Below, one piece after another: positions 8,044-17,500 of a stretch of DNA of 32,771 nucleotides. The position numbers were made by a program, and so were the translations under genes. The stretch comes from Burkholderiaceae bacterium (GTDB lineage Bacteria > Pseudomonadota > Gammaproteobacteria > Burkholderiales > Burkholderiaceae_D). The notes beneath the pieces are model-generated. The model was not told where the DNA came from. It searched no databases and was given only the letters and a program-made list of their open reading frames with translations. The DNA is taken from positions 1 through 32,771 of the forward strand of contig JAIETO010000291.1 in assembly GCA_019745005.1 (NCBI GenBank), read 5' to 3'. Position 1 is the stretch's first letter. The number at the start of each line of letters is the position of its first letter.

Positions 8044-8544
8044 ATGCACGGATTTGCCCCCAGCTTGCTGAATAAATTGATGTCAACGAAAGCTGCGCAA
8101 TCGTCTCAGAATGTGGTCGCTCGACTCTCTATGGAAGAGCTAAAAGATTCCGTTGCACAGGACTTAGAATCGTTATTGAATACCCGTAAGGTCATTGATG
8201 AGGCGTCACTGCGCGGCTTTCCAGAATGCGCCAGGTCAATTATTACTTATGGCCTGGCTGATTTTGCTGGACGTAGTTTGGCTAGCACAGATGATCGTGC
8301 CTACATTTGTCGCGCACTTGAGTTGACAATCGCTAGACATGAACCGCGGCTTCAAAATGTACGCGCGACACTCGAACTTAATGAAGGGTCGATTAACCGC
8401 TTGAATTTTGCGATCTCCGCACTGTTGGTGGTGCACCCAGCACAGGAGGCGGTCAGTTTTGATGCAGTATTGCAGCCGTCCAGTCTCCAATATTCGATTA
8501 CAAAGGCACGCCGTTCAACGCGCACGGAGGTGCAAAATGGATGA
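8044..8544 (+). CDS. tssE: TssE T6SS baseplate protein (gp25-like)
   Basis: A 166-residue member of the gpW/gp25-like family. Conserved features are D-L-E-S-L-L-N-T-R (around residue 40), the G-L-A-D-F motif near 70, an I-A-R-H-E-P-R-L segment near 98 and the closing beta strands. TssE is the baseplate wedge component that initiates sheath polymerisation. The ATG at 8044 follows a weak AGGTTC site; an internal ATG at 8080 is an alternative that would shorten the poorly conserved N-terminus. The stop overlaps tssF by 8 bases, so the two are translationally coupled. Confidence 0.93.
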   Translation: MHGFAPSLLNKLMSTKAAQSSQNVVARLSMEELKDSVAQDLESLLNTRKVIDEASLRGFPECARSIITYGLADFAGRSLASTDDRAYICRALELTIARHEPRLQNVRATLELNEGSINRLNFAISALLVVHPAQEAVSFDAVLQPSSLQYSITKARRSTRTEVQNG

Positions 8545-10381
8545 GTTGCTGCCTTATTACGAGCGTGAGCTCGGTTTTCTGCGCCGTTATTCCAGCGAAT
8601 TTGCAGAAAAATATCCAAAAATCGCTGGACGTCTACTCATGGTGGGTGAGGTGTGTGAAGACCCCCATATAGAACGTCTTATTCAATCTTTCGCCTTACT
8701 TAATTCAAGAATATCGAAACGTCTTGACGACGATTACCCCGAATTTACCGAGGCACTTTTCGAAGTGCTGTACCCGCATTATTTGCGCGCTTTCCCCTCA
8801 TGTTCTATAGCAAAATTTGATTTTTCCAGCGCGCAGGCACAACTGACAAATGTCGCCGTCATTGCGCGAGGGACTGAGTTCACAACCCGACCTGTGAAAG
8901 GGGCGGTTTGTCGTTTTCGTTCAGCATACGATGTGCCGATTGCACCAATTCGTTTGACGCACGCGAAGTTCGATGCAATTGGCCGCTCGCCGGAAGCAGT
9001 CATTTTGCCGCCAACAACAAGTTCGATTTTAAGTGTGACTTTCGAGCTGAGTTCCGAACAAGTTGAGTTTTCTAAATTGAGCCTCAACAATTTACGTGTA
9101 TTTATCGATGGTGAAATGTCGTTTTGTGCAGGCTTGCGCGATTCCTTGTTTATTAATGCTGTGTCCGCATTTGTTGAAATAGGGCAGAGCGGAAAATGGC
9201 ATGCGCTCTGCAAGACTCCTATCAAGAGCGTGGGTTTCGATGAAGTGGATTCGCTGATTTCTTTTCCCGCGAGATCTCATCCCGCGTATCGATTACTGAC
9301 TGAGTATTTTTCATTTCCAGAAAAATTCAATTTCTTTGACATCGAAATGGCTGTAATCAAGCCATTACTGTTAGGAAAAACAAAATCATTCACTTTGCAT
9401 TTAGCTTTACGTGATATTCGCGCTGACTCGAATATGGCACGCATGCTTAGCAACCTTTCGGCGAAGAACTTGCTGTTGGGATGTACACCTGTCATCAATT
9501 TGTTTAAACAACGGGGCGATCCAATTCGACTCAGTCATACCGCAGCGAGTTACCCAGTCATTGCTGATTCGCGACGTGCATTTGCTTACGATGTTTATAG
9601 TATCGATAACGTCAAAATGGTGAGGCAATCACCGCAAGGCGAATTGGTCACTGAGTTTCGACCTTTTTATTCGTTGCAGCATGGTCACACTGAATCCCAA
9701 TCCGGTCACTACTGGGTAGCACATCGTGATGACATGATGGCGCTTAAAAGCCCAGGTTACGAAACAGAAATTTCGATTGTTGATATTGATTTTGATCCGG
9801 CGAAAGTTGAAACGCAAACGCTCAGCCTCAGTCTTACCTGTAGTAACCGAGATTTACCTGCAGCCTTGACCTACGGTTTGCCAGGGGGGGATTTGTTTCT
9901 TGAAGGTGGATCACTGGTCAACGCCATTCATTTTTTGCGCAAGCCAACGAATACGCATCGCTTTGAGCGAGGCCGTGGTGCGCATTGGCGTTTGATTTCT
10001 CATTTGTCCTTAAATCACTTATCGCTGACTCGCGGTGGCTTGGACGCTTTCAAAGAAATGTTATCTCTTTACGACTTACCGCGTTCGGCAATTTCGAGGC
10101 GCCAAATTGATGGTGTAGTCGCGATCAATCACAAAGCTGCAAAAGCGTGGTTGCCGGGAAATCCATTCGCTTGTTTGTTGCGCGGTATTGAAGTTCAATT
10201 GACTGTCAACGAAGAAAACTTCGTGGGAAGTGGGCTGCATGTCTTTGTTGAGCTGATTGATCGATTTTTTGGCTTGTATGTGACAGCAAATAGTTTCACG
10301 CAGCTCGTCGTGATGTCTCACAAAACTGGGGAGGAGCTGCTGCGATGCAAGGCGCGAAGCGGAGATTTGAACCTAGTGTAG
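8537..10381 (+). CDS. tssF: TssF T6SS baseplate protein
   Basis: A 614-residue protein beginning M-D-E-L-L-P-Y-Y-E-R-E-L, the usual TssF start. An open frame extends upstream to a TTG at 8408, but the ATG at 8537 is preferred: GGAGG (8526-8530) lies 6-7 bases upstream, family conservation begins there, and the longer form would read deep into tssE. The Y-P-K-I-A-G-R-L, L-Y-P-H-Y and G-L-P-G-G-D-L-F-L-E-G-G segments are family hallmarks. TssF forms the wedge of the baseplate with TssG and TssE and contacts VgrG. It overlaps tssE by 8 bases and tssG by 37 bases. Confidence 0.95.
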   Translation: MDELLPYYERELGFLRRYSSEFAEKYPKIAGRLLMVGEVCEDPHIERLIQSFALLNSRISKRLDDDYPEFTEALFEVLYPHYLRAFPSCSIAKFDFSSAQAQLTNVAVIARGTEFTTRPVKGAVCRFRSAYDVPIAPIRLTHAKFDAIGRSPEAVILPPTTSSILSVTFELSSEQVEFSKLSLNNLRVFIDGEMSFCAGLRDSLFINAVSAFVEIGQSGKWHALCKTPIKSVGFDEVDSLISFPARSHPAYRLLTEYFSFPEKFNFFDIEMAVIKPLLLGKTKSFTLHLALRDIRADSNMARMLSNLSAKNLLLGCTPVINLFKQRGDPIRLSHTAASYPVIADSRRAFAYDVYSIDNVKMVRQSPQGELVTEFRPFYSLQHGHTESQSGHYWVAHRDDMMALKSPGYETEISIVDIDFDPAKVETQTLSLSLTCSNRDLPAALTYGLPGGDLFLEGGSLVNAIHFLRKPTNTHRFERGRGAHWRLISHLSLNHLSLTRGGLDAFKEMLSLYDLPRSAISRRQIDGVVAINHKAAKAWLPGNPFACLLRGIEVQLTVNEENFVGSGLHVFVELIDRFFGLYVTANSFTQLVVMSHKTGEELLRCKARSGDLNLV

Positions 10382-11427
10382 TTCAACAATTACTAACGAA
10401 GCCGTTTCGCTTTGAATTCTTTCAAAGCTTACGTTTATTAGAATTATTTTTTAAGCGTCATCGTAGCAATAAAGACGGCGCGACACCTGATTTCTTTCGT
10501 TTCAAGAATCGCACGGCGCTTGGTTTTCCTGCCAGTGAAATCGAAGCAGTCGATATATCGCCACGAGACATCGCGCCAAATGCCGATGCGCTGACTGAAG
10601 CAGTACAAAAAGGTGAGCTACAGCATATTGCTTTGACGCCGACGTTTTTCGGTTTCCTTGGTGGAAACGGAGTTTTACCTCTGCATTATTCAGAGCAAAT
10701 CGCCACACACCAACTTTATGAAAAAGATGAAGCGCCGCGCGCTTTTTTCGATACTTTTTCAAACCGCGCAGCGACCTTATTTTATCAAGCTTGGCGTAAG
10801 TATCGTTTAGAACTGAAGTATGAACTGGGTAAACGAGATCAGTTTTTGCCCTTGCTTCTTTCGCTTGCGGGACTTGGGCAAGCGCCGTTACGTGAACGTT
10901 TTATTGAAGATGAACAAGGTGTACTGGATCAGTCGTTTGGGTTTTATTCTGCGGCTGTTATGCAGCGTACGACATCGGCATCAGCCTTGCAAAAAATTTT
11001 AGCCGAACACTTCCAAGTGCCTTTGCGAATCGATCAGTTTGTCGGGCAATGGTACGACGTACCTGCGGAACAGCGCAGCACCTTAGGCGCGGTTAACTGC
11101 ACCTTGGGTTCTGAGGCGATGGTGGGTGGACGTGTTTGGCAGCGCAACTTGCGCATGCGAGTCGTGATAGGACCCTTGGATCATGAAAGTTTCGAACGAT
11201 TTTTGCCTGGAAGCACAGCCGCACTCGCTTTGGAGAAAATGTTGTCAATGTTCAGCAGCTTGTGCCTCGAATATGAGGTGAAGCTGGTCTTACGACAACA
11301 AGACGTGCAGGGGATCAAGTTAGGCACTCAGCAAGTGCTAGGAAAACTAGGTTGGAATTCGTATTTGATAACGAAGCCAGCGCAGAGCGATCGTAGTGAT
11401 GTGCAGTACGAACTAGCCACCGTTTAA
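10345..11427 (+). CDS. tssG: TssG T6SS baseplate protein
   Basis: A 360-residue protein of normal family length. It shows the conserved F-R-F-E-F-F-Q-S-L-R-L-L-E segment (residues 22-34), L-T-P-T-F-F-G-F-L-G-G-N-G-V-L-P near 96, and a middle F-N-R-A/F-Y-Q-A-W-R-K-Y-R-like stretch. TssG is the clamp holding two TssF copies and binds TssK. The ATG at 10345 lies within the end of tssF and is preceded by GAGGAG at suitable distance, so coupling with tssF is likely. About 140 bases with no recognisable gene separate it from clpV. Confidence 0.94.
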   Translation: MQGAKRRFEPSVVQQLLTKPFRFEFFQSLRLLELFFKRHRSNKDGATPDFFRFKNRTALGFPASEIEAVDISPRDIAPNADALTEAVQKGELQHIALTPTFFGFLGGNGVLPLHYSEQIATHQLYEKDEAPRAFFDTFSNRAATLFYQAWRKYRLELKYELGKRDQFLPLLLSLAGLGQAPLRERFIEDEQGVLDQSFGFYSAAVMQRTTSASALQKILAEHFQVPLRIDQFVGQWYDVPAEQRSTLGAVNCTLGSEAMVGGRVWQRNLRMRVVIGPLDHESFERFLPGSTAALALEKMLSMFSSLCLEYEVKLVLRQQDVQGIKLGTQQVLGKLGWNSYLITKPAQSDRSDVQYELATV

Positions 11428-11567
11428 GGGGCACTAGGATTACAAAAATCATGGCTTGCTGCAGCACCGAGCGCTTCAAATCACAAATTGCAGTATTAAG
11501 CGACAACGACAAATCAAGAATTGTTTGACCGACATTAAAAGAAATTACTCAAAATTTTGCATTCAAT

Positions 11568-14342
11568 ATGAACATCAATTTAAAAACACTCATCGGTAAG
11601 TTAAACGCCACGACACGTGAGGCAACGACCAGAGCCGCTTCAATTTGCGTTGGTTTGGGTCATTACGAGGTCGATATTGAACACCTTTTTTTGGCGCTCT
11701 TAGAGCAAGCGAACAATGATTTCTGTTTGTTGGCGCGTCATAGCGGCATCGATGTTTCTAACTTTGAAAAAGATCTTAGAAATGAGATTGGTCGATTTAA
11801 GACAGGCAATAGCAGAACACCTGTTTTTTCTCCGCACTTGCCAACTCTATTTGAGCACGCGTGGCTAATTGCATCGTTAGATGGGCAGCCTGGTATTGAG
11901 CAAACGATACGCAGTGGTCACCTCTTGCTAGCATTGCTAACGGAACCAGATCTGTCGCAATTAGCCTTGCGTGGATCAAAATTATTTGTGAAGTTTAATT
12001 TGGACGATTTAAAGCATAAGCTTGCAAAGCTAACGGAAGGTTCAATTGAAAACCGCGATTCCGCAGGTGAAAAAGCGCATGGTTTTGGCAACGCGCAAGA
12101 TGATGAGCAAAACAACGAGGGTGCAATTGGGGCAGGCAAGACGCCAGCACTAGATCAGTTCACAACTAATCTCACGCAGCGCGCACGGGAAGGAAAGCTA
12201 GACCCAGTGATTGGTCGCGATACTGAAATTCGCTTAGCAATAGACATTCTCATGCGTCGTCGTCAAAACAATCCGATTTTGACTGGCGAAGCTGGTGTAG
12301 GCAAGACGGCGGTCGTTGAAGGCTTGGCGTTAAAAATAGCCGCTAAAGATGTACCAGATGTTTTACTTGGTGTTGAAATTCACACCTTAGATATGGGGCT
12401 ACTACAAGCAGGTGCGAGCGTAAAAGGGGAATTTGAAAATCGCTTAAAAAATGTCATCGATGAAGTAAAAAAGAGCAGCCATGCAATCATTCTTTTTATC
12501 GACGAAGCACATACGATGATTGGAGCGGGCGGCCAAGCAGGGCAAAATGATGCGGCGAACCTCCTCAAACCAGCCCTTGCGCGTGGTGAGTTGCGCACAA
12601 TTGCGGCGACTACTTGGGGTGAATACAAGAAATATTTTGAAAAAGATGCTGCATTGGCACGTCGTTTTCAAGTGGTTAAAGTCGAAGAACCCACAGAAGA
12701 GATTGCCTGCGCCATGCTGCGCGGCATGGCACCGCTGATGGAAAAACATTTTAACGTACGTGTATTTGACGAGGCGATTACCGAAGCCGTGCGCTTATCG
12801 CATCGGTATATCAGCGGGCGTCAGTTACCCGATAAAGCGATTAGCGTTTTAGACACAGCCTGCGCAAAAGTCGCGTTAGGACAAAATGCCACCCCTAGTT
12901 TGTTGGAAAATTTGAGCAAATATGCGGAGCGGCTTCAATCAGAGATTGCGTCTCTTGAAAGAGAGGAAGCGACGGGACAACAACATGCAGTGCGTCTCAA
13001 CGAATTACGTAGGGAGAAGAGCCAGCTTGATACTGAACATGCGACGCTGAGTACCCGTTGGGAACAAGAAAAAACCTTAACCGCAAAGATAAAAGTGCTG
13101 CGCGAATCACTTGAAAATTCGCCAAATCAGGATGATGCGACAAGCGTAGCCAAGCAAAAAGAACAAAGCGACTTGCATCATGCATCTGCGACTCAAAATA
13201 GTGTAGACGCAAAGCAAACGAAAACTAATGCGGACAACACCCAAACCCAAGAGCAACATCGTGAACTAGCTTCGCTCATTGCACAACTACGGGAACTCCA
13301 AGCAGAAACGCCCATGGTTCCCCTGCAAGTTGACAGTCATATTGTGGCCGAAATCATTTCAGCGTGGACTGGTATTCCCTTAGGCAAAATGGTCAAAGAC
13401 GAAATCAAAACCGTCCTCAACTTGAATAAACTTTTACAAGAACGTGTATTAGGGCAAAACCACGCTATCGAAGCCATTGCGCAACGCGTGCGCACATCGC
13501 GTGCCAATCTGGATGACCCTAATAAACCGAAAGGCGTCTTCCTGTTTGTTGGCCCTTCAGGCATCGGCAAAACCGAAACAGCGCTCGCCCTTGCGGATGC
13601 GCTCTACGGCGGCGAACGTAAGCTGATCACCATCAACATGAGCGAATACCAAGAGGCACACAGCGTTGCTGGCCTCAAAGGCTCGCCGCCTGGTTACGTG
13701 GGCTATGGCGAAGGCGGCGTGCTGACCGAAGCCGTGCGGCGCAATCCTTACAGTGTCGTACTTTTAGACGAAGTAGAAAAGGCACACCCCGATGTGCTGG
13801 AGTTATTTTTTCAAGTGTTTGATAAAGGCGTCATGGATGATGCTGAAGGGCGCGAGATTGACTTCAAGAATGCCATCATCATTCTTACATCCAACGTCGC
13901 CTCTAGCCAAATGATGCAAGCCTGTCTGAACAAAGGCGCCGACGATTTGCCCACGCCAGAACAATTAGAAGAGCAAATTCGCCCGCACTTGATGAAAGCG
14001 TTTAAGCCTGCCTTCTTGGGGCGCCTGAAAGTCATTCCGTTTTATCCGATTCGCGATGAGATCTTGGTTGAAATCATTGGTCTTAAACTCAAGCGCATAC
14101 AAAAACGTATTAAAGACAACCACCATGCGGAGTTTAGTTTTGATCAGAGCTTGATCGAAGCGGTGCTGGCACGTTGTACTGAGGTCGATTCAGGTGCACG
14201 CAATGTTGACAATATTCTCAATGGCACACTGTTGCCTGAAATTGCAGAAAGTGTCTTGGCAAAAATGGCCGAAGGCGCAACGATCACAAAGATGAAAGTG
14301 ACGGCAAATAAGCAAGGGCAGTTTAAGTACAGCATAAAGTAA
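11568..14342 (+). CDS. clpV: ClpV (TssH) AAA+ sheath-recycling ATPase
   Basis: A 924-residue ClpB/ClpV-type double AAA+ protein. The N-domain (about 8-150) has the [16 protein letters not shown] motif that binds contracted sheath. Walker A of the first ATPase is GEAGVGKT at residues 240-247, with a Walker B F-I-D-E-A-H near 310. The second Walker A is GPSGIGKT at 662-669, followed by a second Walker [10 protein letters not shown]. It unfolds and recycles the TssBC sheath after contraction. The middle domain (about 455-595) contains a Gln/Asn/Lys/Ala-rich stretch around residues 520-570 that looks less constrained than the rest. The ribosome site is weak. Confidence 0.96.
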   Translation: MNINLKTLIGKLNATTREATTRAASICVGLGHYEVDIEHLFLALLEQANNDFCLLARHSGIDVSNFEKDLRNEIGRFKTGNSRTPVFSPHLPTLFEHAWLIASLDGQPGIEQTIRSGHLLLALLTEPDLSQLALRGSKLFVKFNLDDLKHKLAKLTEGSIENRDSAGEKAHGFGNAQDDEQNNEGAIGAGKTPALDQFTTNLTQRAREGKLDPVIGRDTEIRLAIDILMRRRQNNPILTGEAGVGKTAVVEGLALKIAAKDVPDVLLGVEIHTLDMGLLQAGASVKGEFENRLKNVIDEVKKSSHAIILFIDEAHTMIGAGGQAGQNDAANLLKPALARGELRTIAATTWGEYKKYFEKDAALARRFQVVKVEEPTEEIACAMLRGMAPLMEKHFNVRVFDEAITEAVRLSHRYISGRQLPDKAISVLDTACAKVALGQNATPSLLENLSKYAERLQSEIASLEREEATGQQHAVRLNELRREKSQLDTEHATLSTRWEQEKTLTAKIKVLRESLENSPNQDDATSVAKQKEQSDLHHASATQNSVDAKQTKTNADNTQTQEQHRELASLIAQLRELQAETPMVPLQVDSHIVAEIISAWTGIPLGKMVKDEIKTVLNLNKLLQERVLGQNHAIEAIAQRVRTSRANLDDPNKPKGVFLFVGPSGIGKTETALALADALYGGERKLITINMSEYQEAHSVAGLKGSPPGYVGYGEGGVLTEAVRRNPYSVVLLDEVEKAHPDVLELFFQVFDKGVMDDAEGREIDFKNAIIILTSNVASSQMMQACLNKGADDLPTPEQLEEQIRPHLMKAFKPAFLGRLKVIPFYPIRDEILVEIIGLKLKRIQKRIKDNHHAEFSFDQSLIEAVLARCTEVDSGARNVDNILNGTLLPEIAESVLAKMAEGATITKMKVTANKQGQFKYSIK

Positions 14343-14372
14343 GGTCATGCAAGTTAAATAAGGACAAAAATC

Positions 14373-14546
14373 TTACCGCTGAGACGCAGAGGGCGCAGAG
14401 AAAAGCCCAAAAAGCCCAAAAAGCGTAAAGAGCGTAAGAAAACAGCGTCAGAAAAAGCACAAAATACAGCCCCAATAAAACCTCACCGCCATGCAAATGA
14501 AATTCAAACCAATCCAATCTCTGCGCCCTCTGCGTCTCTGCGGTGA
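14373..14546. repeat. Imperfect inverted repeat pair flanking ~115 bases (MITE-like or interspersed repeat)
   Basis: The left arm 14373-14401 and the right arm 14518-14546 are reverse complements at 27 of 29 positions. Their core reads GAGACGCAGAGGGCGCAGAG. Between the arms lie three AAAAAGCCC-like tandem units (14401-14424) and nothing gene-like. GCAGAGACGCAGAG-type intergenic repeats occur in many unrelated bacterial genomes (general knowledge). Whether this pair is one small non-autonomous element or two facing copies of such a repeat cannot be told from one instance. The 249-bp clpV-vgrG gap is otherwise empty. Confidence 0.75.
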
Positions 14547-14591
14547 AGCTTTTAAAAAGTCGTATTCGTTAAAAAGTGGACTGAACCCAAT

Positions 14592-17500
14592 ATGAACTTG
14601 ATAGAGCAGTTTTTATCTCACTTACCCGCTGTATTGCCATTTGGCGGGTGGACGCAAGAATCCCGTCTGATGCGCCTAAGTACGGCGCAGAGCGGTATCC
14701 AACTTTTGGTTGAGGAAGCCCGCATTGTTGAAGATCTCGAATCTAACTTCAGAATCGATCTTGCCGTACTGTCGACTGATGCGGCCATCCCTTTAGAGAG
14801 CCTCATTGGCCAACCAGTTCTATTGGAGCTGCTCACTAGCCAAAGCCGCACAGACCTACGCCCCTTCCACGGCCACATCACCCACAGCAAAGCCCTCGGT
14901 GCCAATGGTGGTTTAGCGCGTTATCACTTAACAATACAAGCCTGGACGGCGTTCTTAGCGCACACCCAAGACAGCGCGATTTACCAAGACATGACCGTGT
15001 TCGACATCATCGACGCTGTTGCCAGCAAGCTAGAAGGGCAGGGCACACTGAAGCCCCAATGGCGTATGGATATTACCGACCAAAGCCTCTACACCAAACG
15101 CTCGCTCACCACCCAATATCAAGAAAGCGACTTCGCCTTTTTACAACGCCTCCTGCAAGAAGAAGGCCTATTTGGCTGGATAGAACACCAAGGCAACAAC
15201 ACCAGCCATCTGAGTAGCGCAGGAACCAACAACACAGATCAGCAGGCAAATGAGCTAGGCAGCCACACCTGGGTCATCGCCGACCACAATGGCGCATTTC
15301 ATCGCAATGCCCAATCCCAAGTCCCCTTCACCCAAGCCGGTGCCGTCATGAAACAAGACAGCATCGACCAATGGCACAGCGTGAGGCAATGGCAGACCAG
15401 CGCCATCACCCAACAAAGTTGGGACTACCGCCAAATACACAACCGACCCGTCGCCAACCTAAGCAATGCAAACAACCTGGGCAGTGACAACCAATCTGCC
15501 CACAACACCCCAATGACAAGGCAAGACAGCCTAGGGGCCTACCATTACACCAGCCGCAGCCATGGCCAAAGGCAGATCGAACGCCAACTACAAGCACTCG
15601 AAGCACACAACAAACGCTTCCAAGGCGGTGGCACCGTACGCAGCTTCGCCCCCGGCACCAGCTTTAGCCTGATCGGCCATGCCGAACACGACCTGTTCGG
15701 TGTTGGTGCGATGACCGCAGCACTCAGTGAACAAAGGGAACAAAGGGATGAACAAAAAAGCGCACAAATAAGTACACAAATAAGTACACAAATAAGTGAT
15801 CAAACAGAACAAACTGACAACGAAGCAGACAACCATTTCCTCATCACCAGCGTCATCCACCACGCCCACAACAACCTCACAGCAGAACTCAAAGCGGGAC
15901 TGCATGCCCAATTAGGTACAGTGCGATTACCTGCGCTGAAAGACAAACTAGCTAAGCTCGGTCAAGTTGGTCAACTCAGTCAGCTAAGCCAACTAAACCA
16001 ACTCAGCCACGGACAGGCACAAGAGGAAAATAACCACACTGACATCCACCAGCGCCCCCTGTATCGCAACACCATTACTGCCATCCGTCGTCACATCCCG
16101 TACCGCAACCTCAGCCACAACGCCCAAGGTCAGCCGCTTTATCCTAAACCGCGCATTCAAGGACAACAAACCGCCATCGTTGTTGGCCCCCAAGGCCAAG
16201 TGATCCATACAGATCGTGACCACCGAATTCAAGTCCAATTTCACTGGCAAAGAAATCATGGCAGCACAAATGGCACAAACACCGGCAGCAGTAACAGCAG
16301 CCACAGCCGTTTAAACAACGCTTATGGTCACACCCACACCGGCGCACCGGGCAATGAACAAAGCGGCACCTGGATCAGAGTCGCCGCCACCTTCGCCCCC
16401 ATCGCAGGTGCCAATTGGGGCAGCCACCAAATTCCCCGCATTGGCCAAGAAGTCTTAATCGACTTCATCGAAGGCGACATCGACAGACCCATCGTCATCG
16501 GCAGCCTGTACAACGGCCAAGGCCAAAGTAACGCCCAACACAACCAAATCAACCAAGGCCAGGGCAAAGCCACAGGCAACGCACCTGCCTGGTTTGCTGG
16601 TGAGAGTGCCACGCAGAGTGCCGCGCAGAATGCCGATGAGGCAAATAACGCAAACAATTCAAACACAAGCCAAGGCCACGCCCACAACGCCGTCCTCTCG
16701 GGTATCAAAACCCAAAACCTCGCTACCAGCCAAAGCGGCACAGGTGGCTACAACCAACTCGTATTTGACGACACCCCAGAACAAGGACGCACTAGCCTAC
16801 AACAGCACCAGCAAGCCCACCAAGGCACCACCGAACTTAATCTCGGCCACCTCAAACACCAAAGCGACAACCAACGCTTACAAGCGGTAGGCCAAGGCAT
16901 CGAACTCAAAACCCAGCACAGCGCAGCGCTGCGTGCCGGGCAAGGCATGCTCATCAGCAGCCACGCCAGAACCAACGCCAGCAGCCACCAACTCGACAAC
17001 CGCGAAGCCCAAAGCCAACTCGAACAAAGCCACCAACTGCAACAAGCCTTAGCCAAAACGGCAGAACAGCACAAAGCCATATTAAGCGAGGGTAAGGGCG
17101 AGAGCGGTACAACAACAAACAAAGCGGGGCAATCAAGCCAATCGAACTCGTCAGACAAGCAAAACAAGAGCGATCAAGATTCTCTGCCAGCCATTCAGGC
17201 ACAAGCGCATAGCCTCCAAGTCATCAGCGCAGAAAGCGGCATGGCCACCAACCCCGTCACCGCCTACAGCGAAGCGCATCTCCAATTCGCCAGCCCAGCA
17301 GGCATCAGTATCAGTACCGCCAGAAACACCCTGATTGCCGCAGGCAACACAAGTAACATCAGCGCGAACCAAGACATCAACTTCAGCAGCCAAGGCAGCC
17401 AGCATCATCTGGTGAAAGCCGGCATTAGTCTCTTTACCTACGGCAAAACCAACCAAGACAAAGAAAACAGCAACGATAAAACCGCCGCCAATGCAAGCAA

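Noticed and set aside
8408-8536. Extended N-terminus for TssF from a TTG start
   Set aside because: The extension lies within tssE, has no ribosome site, and family conservation begins at the ATG at 8537.
11450-11527. 25-codon frame between tssG and clpV
   Set aside because: No ribosome site and no recognisable sequence; this 140-bp gap is most simply non-coding.
14323-14517. 64-residue hydrophobic reading frame on the minus strand between clpV and vgrG
   Set aside because: It is generated by the inverted repeat and the AAAAAGCCC units read backwards (F-W-A-F-W-A-F, A-L-C-A-L-C-V) and has no supporting context.
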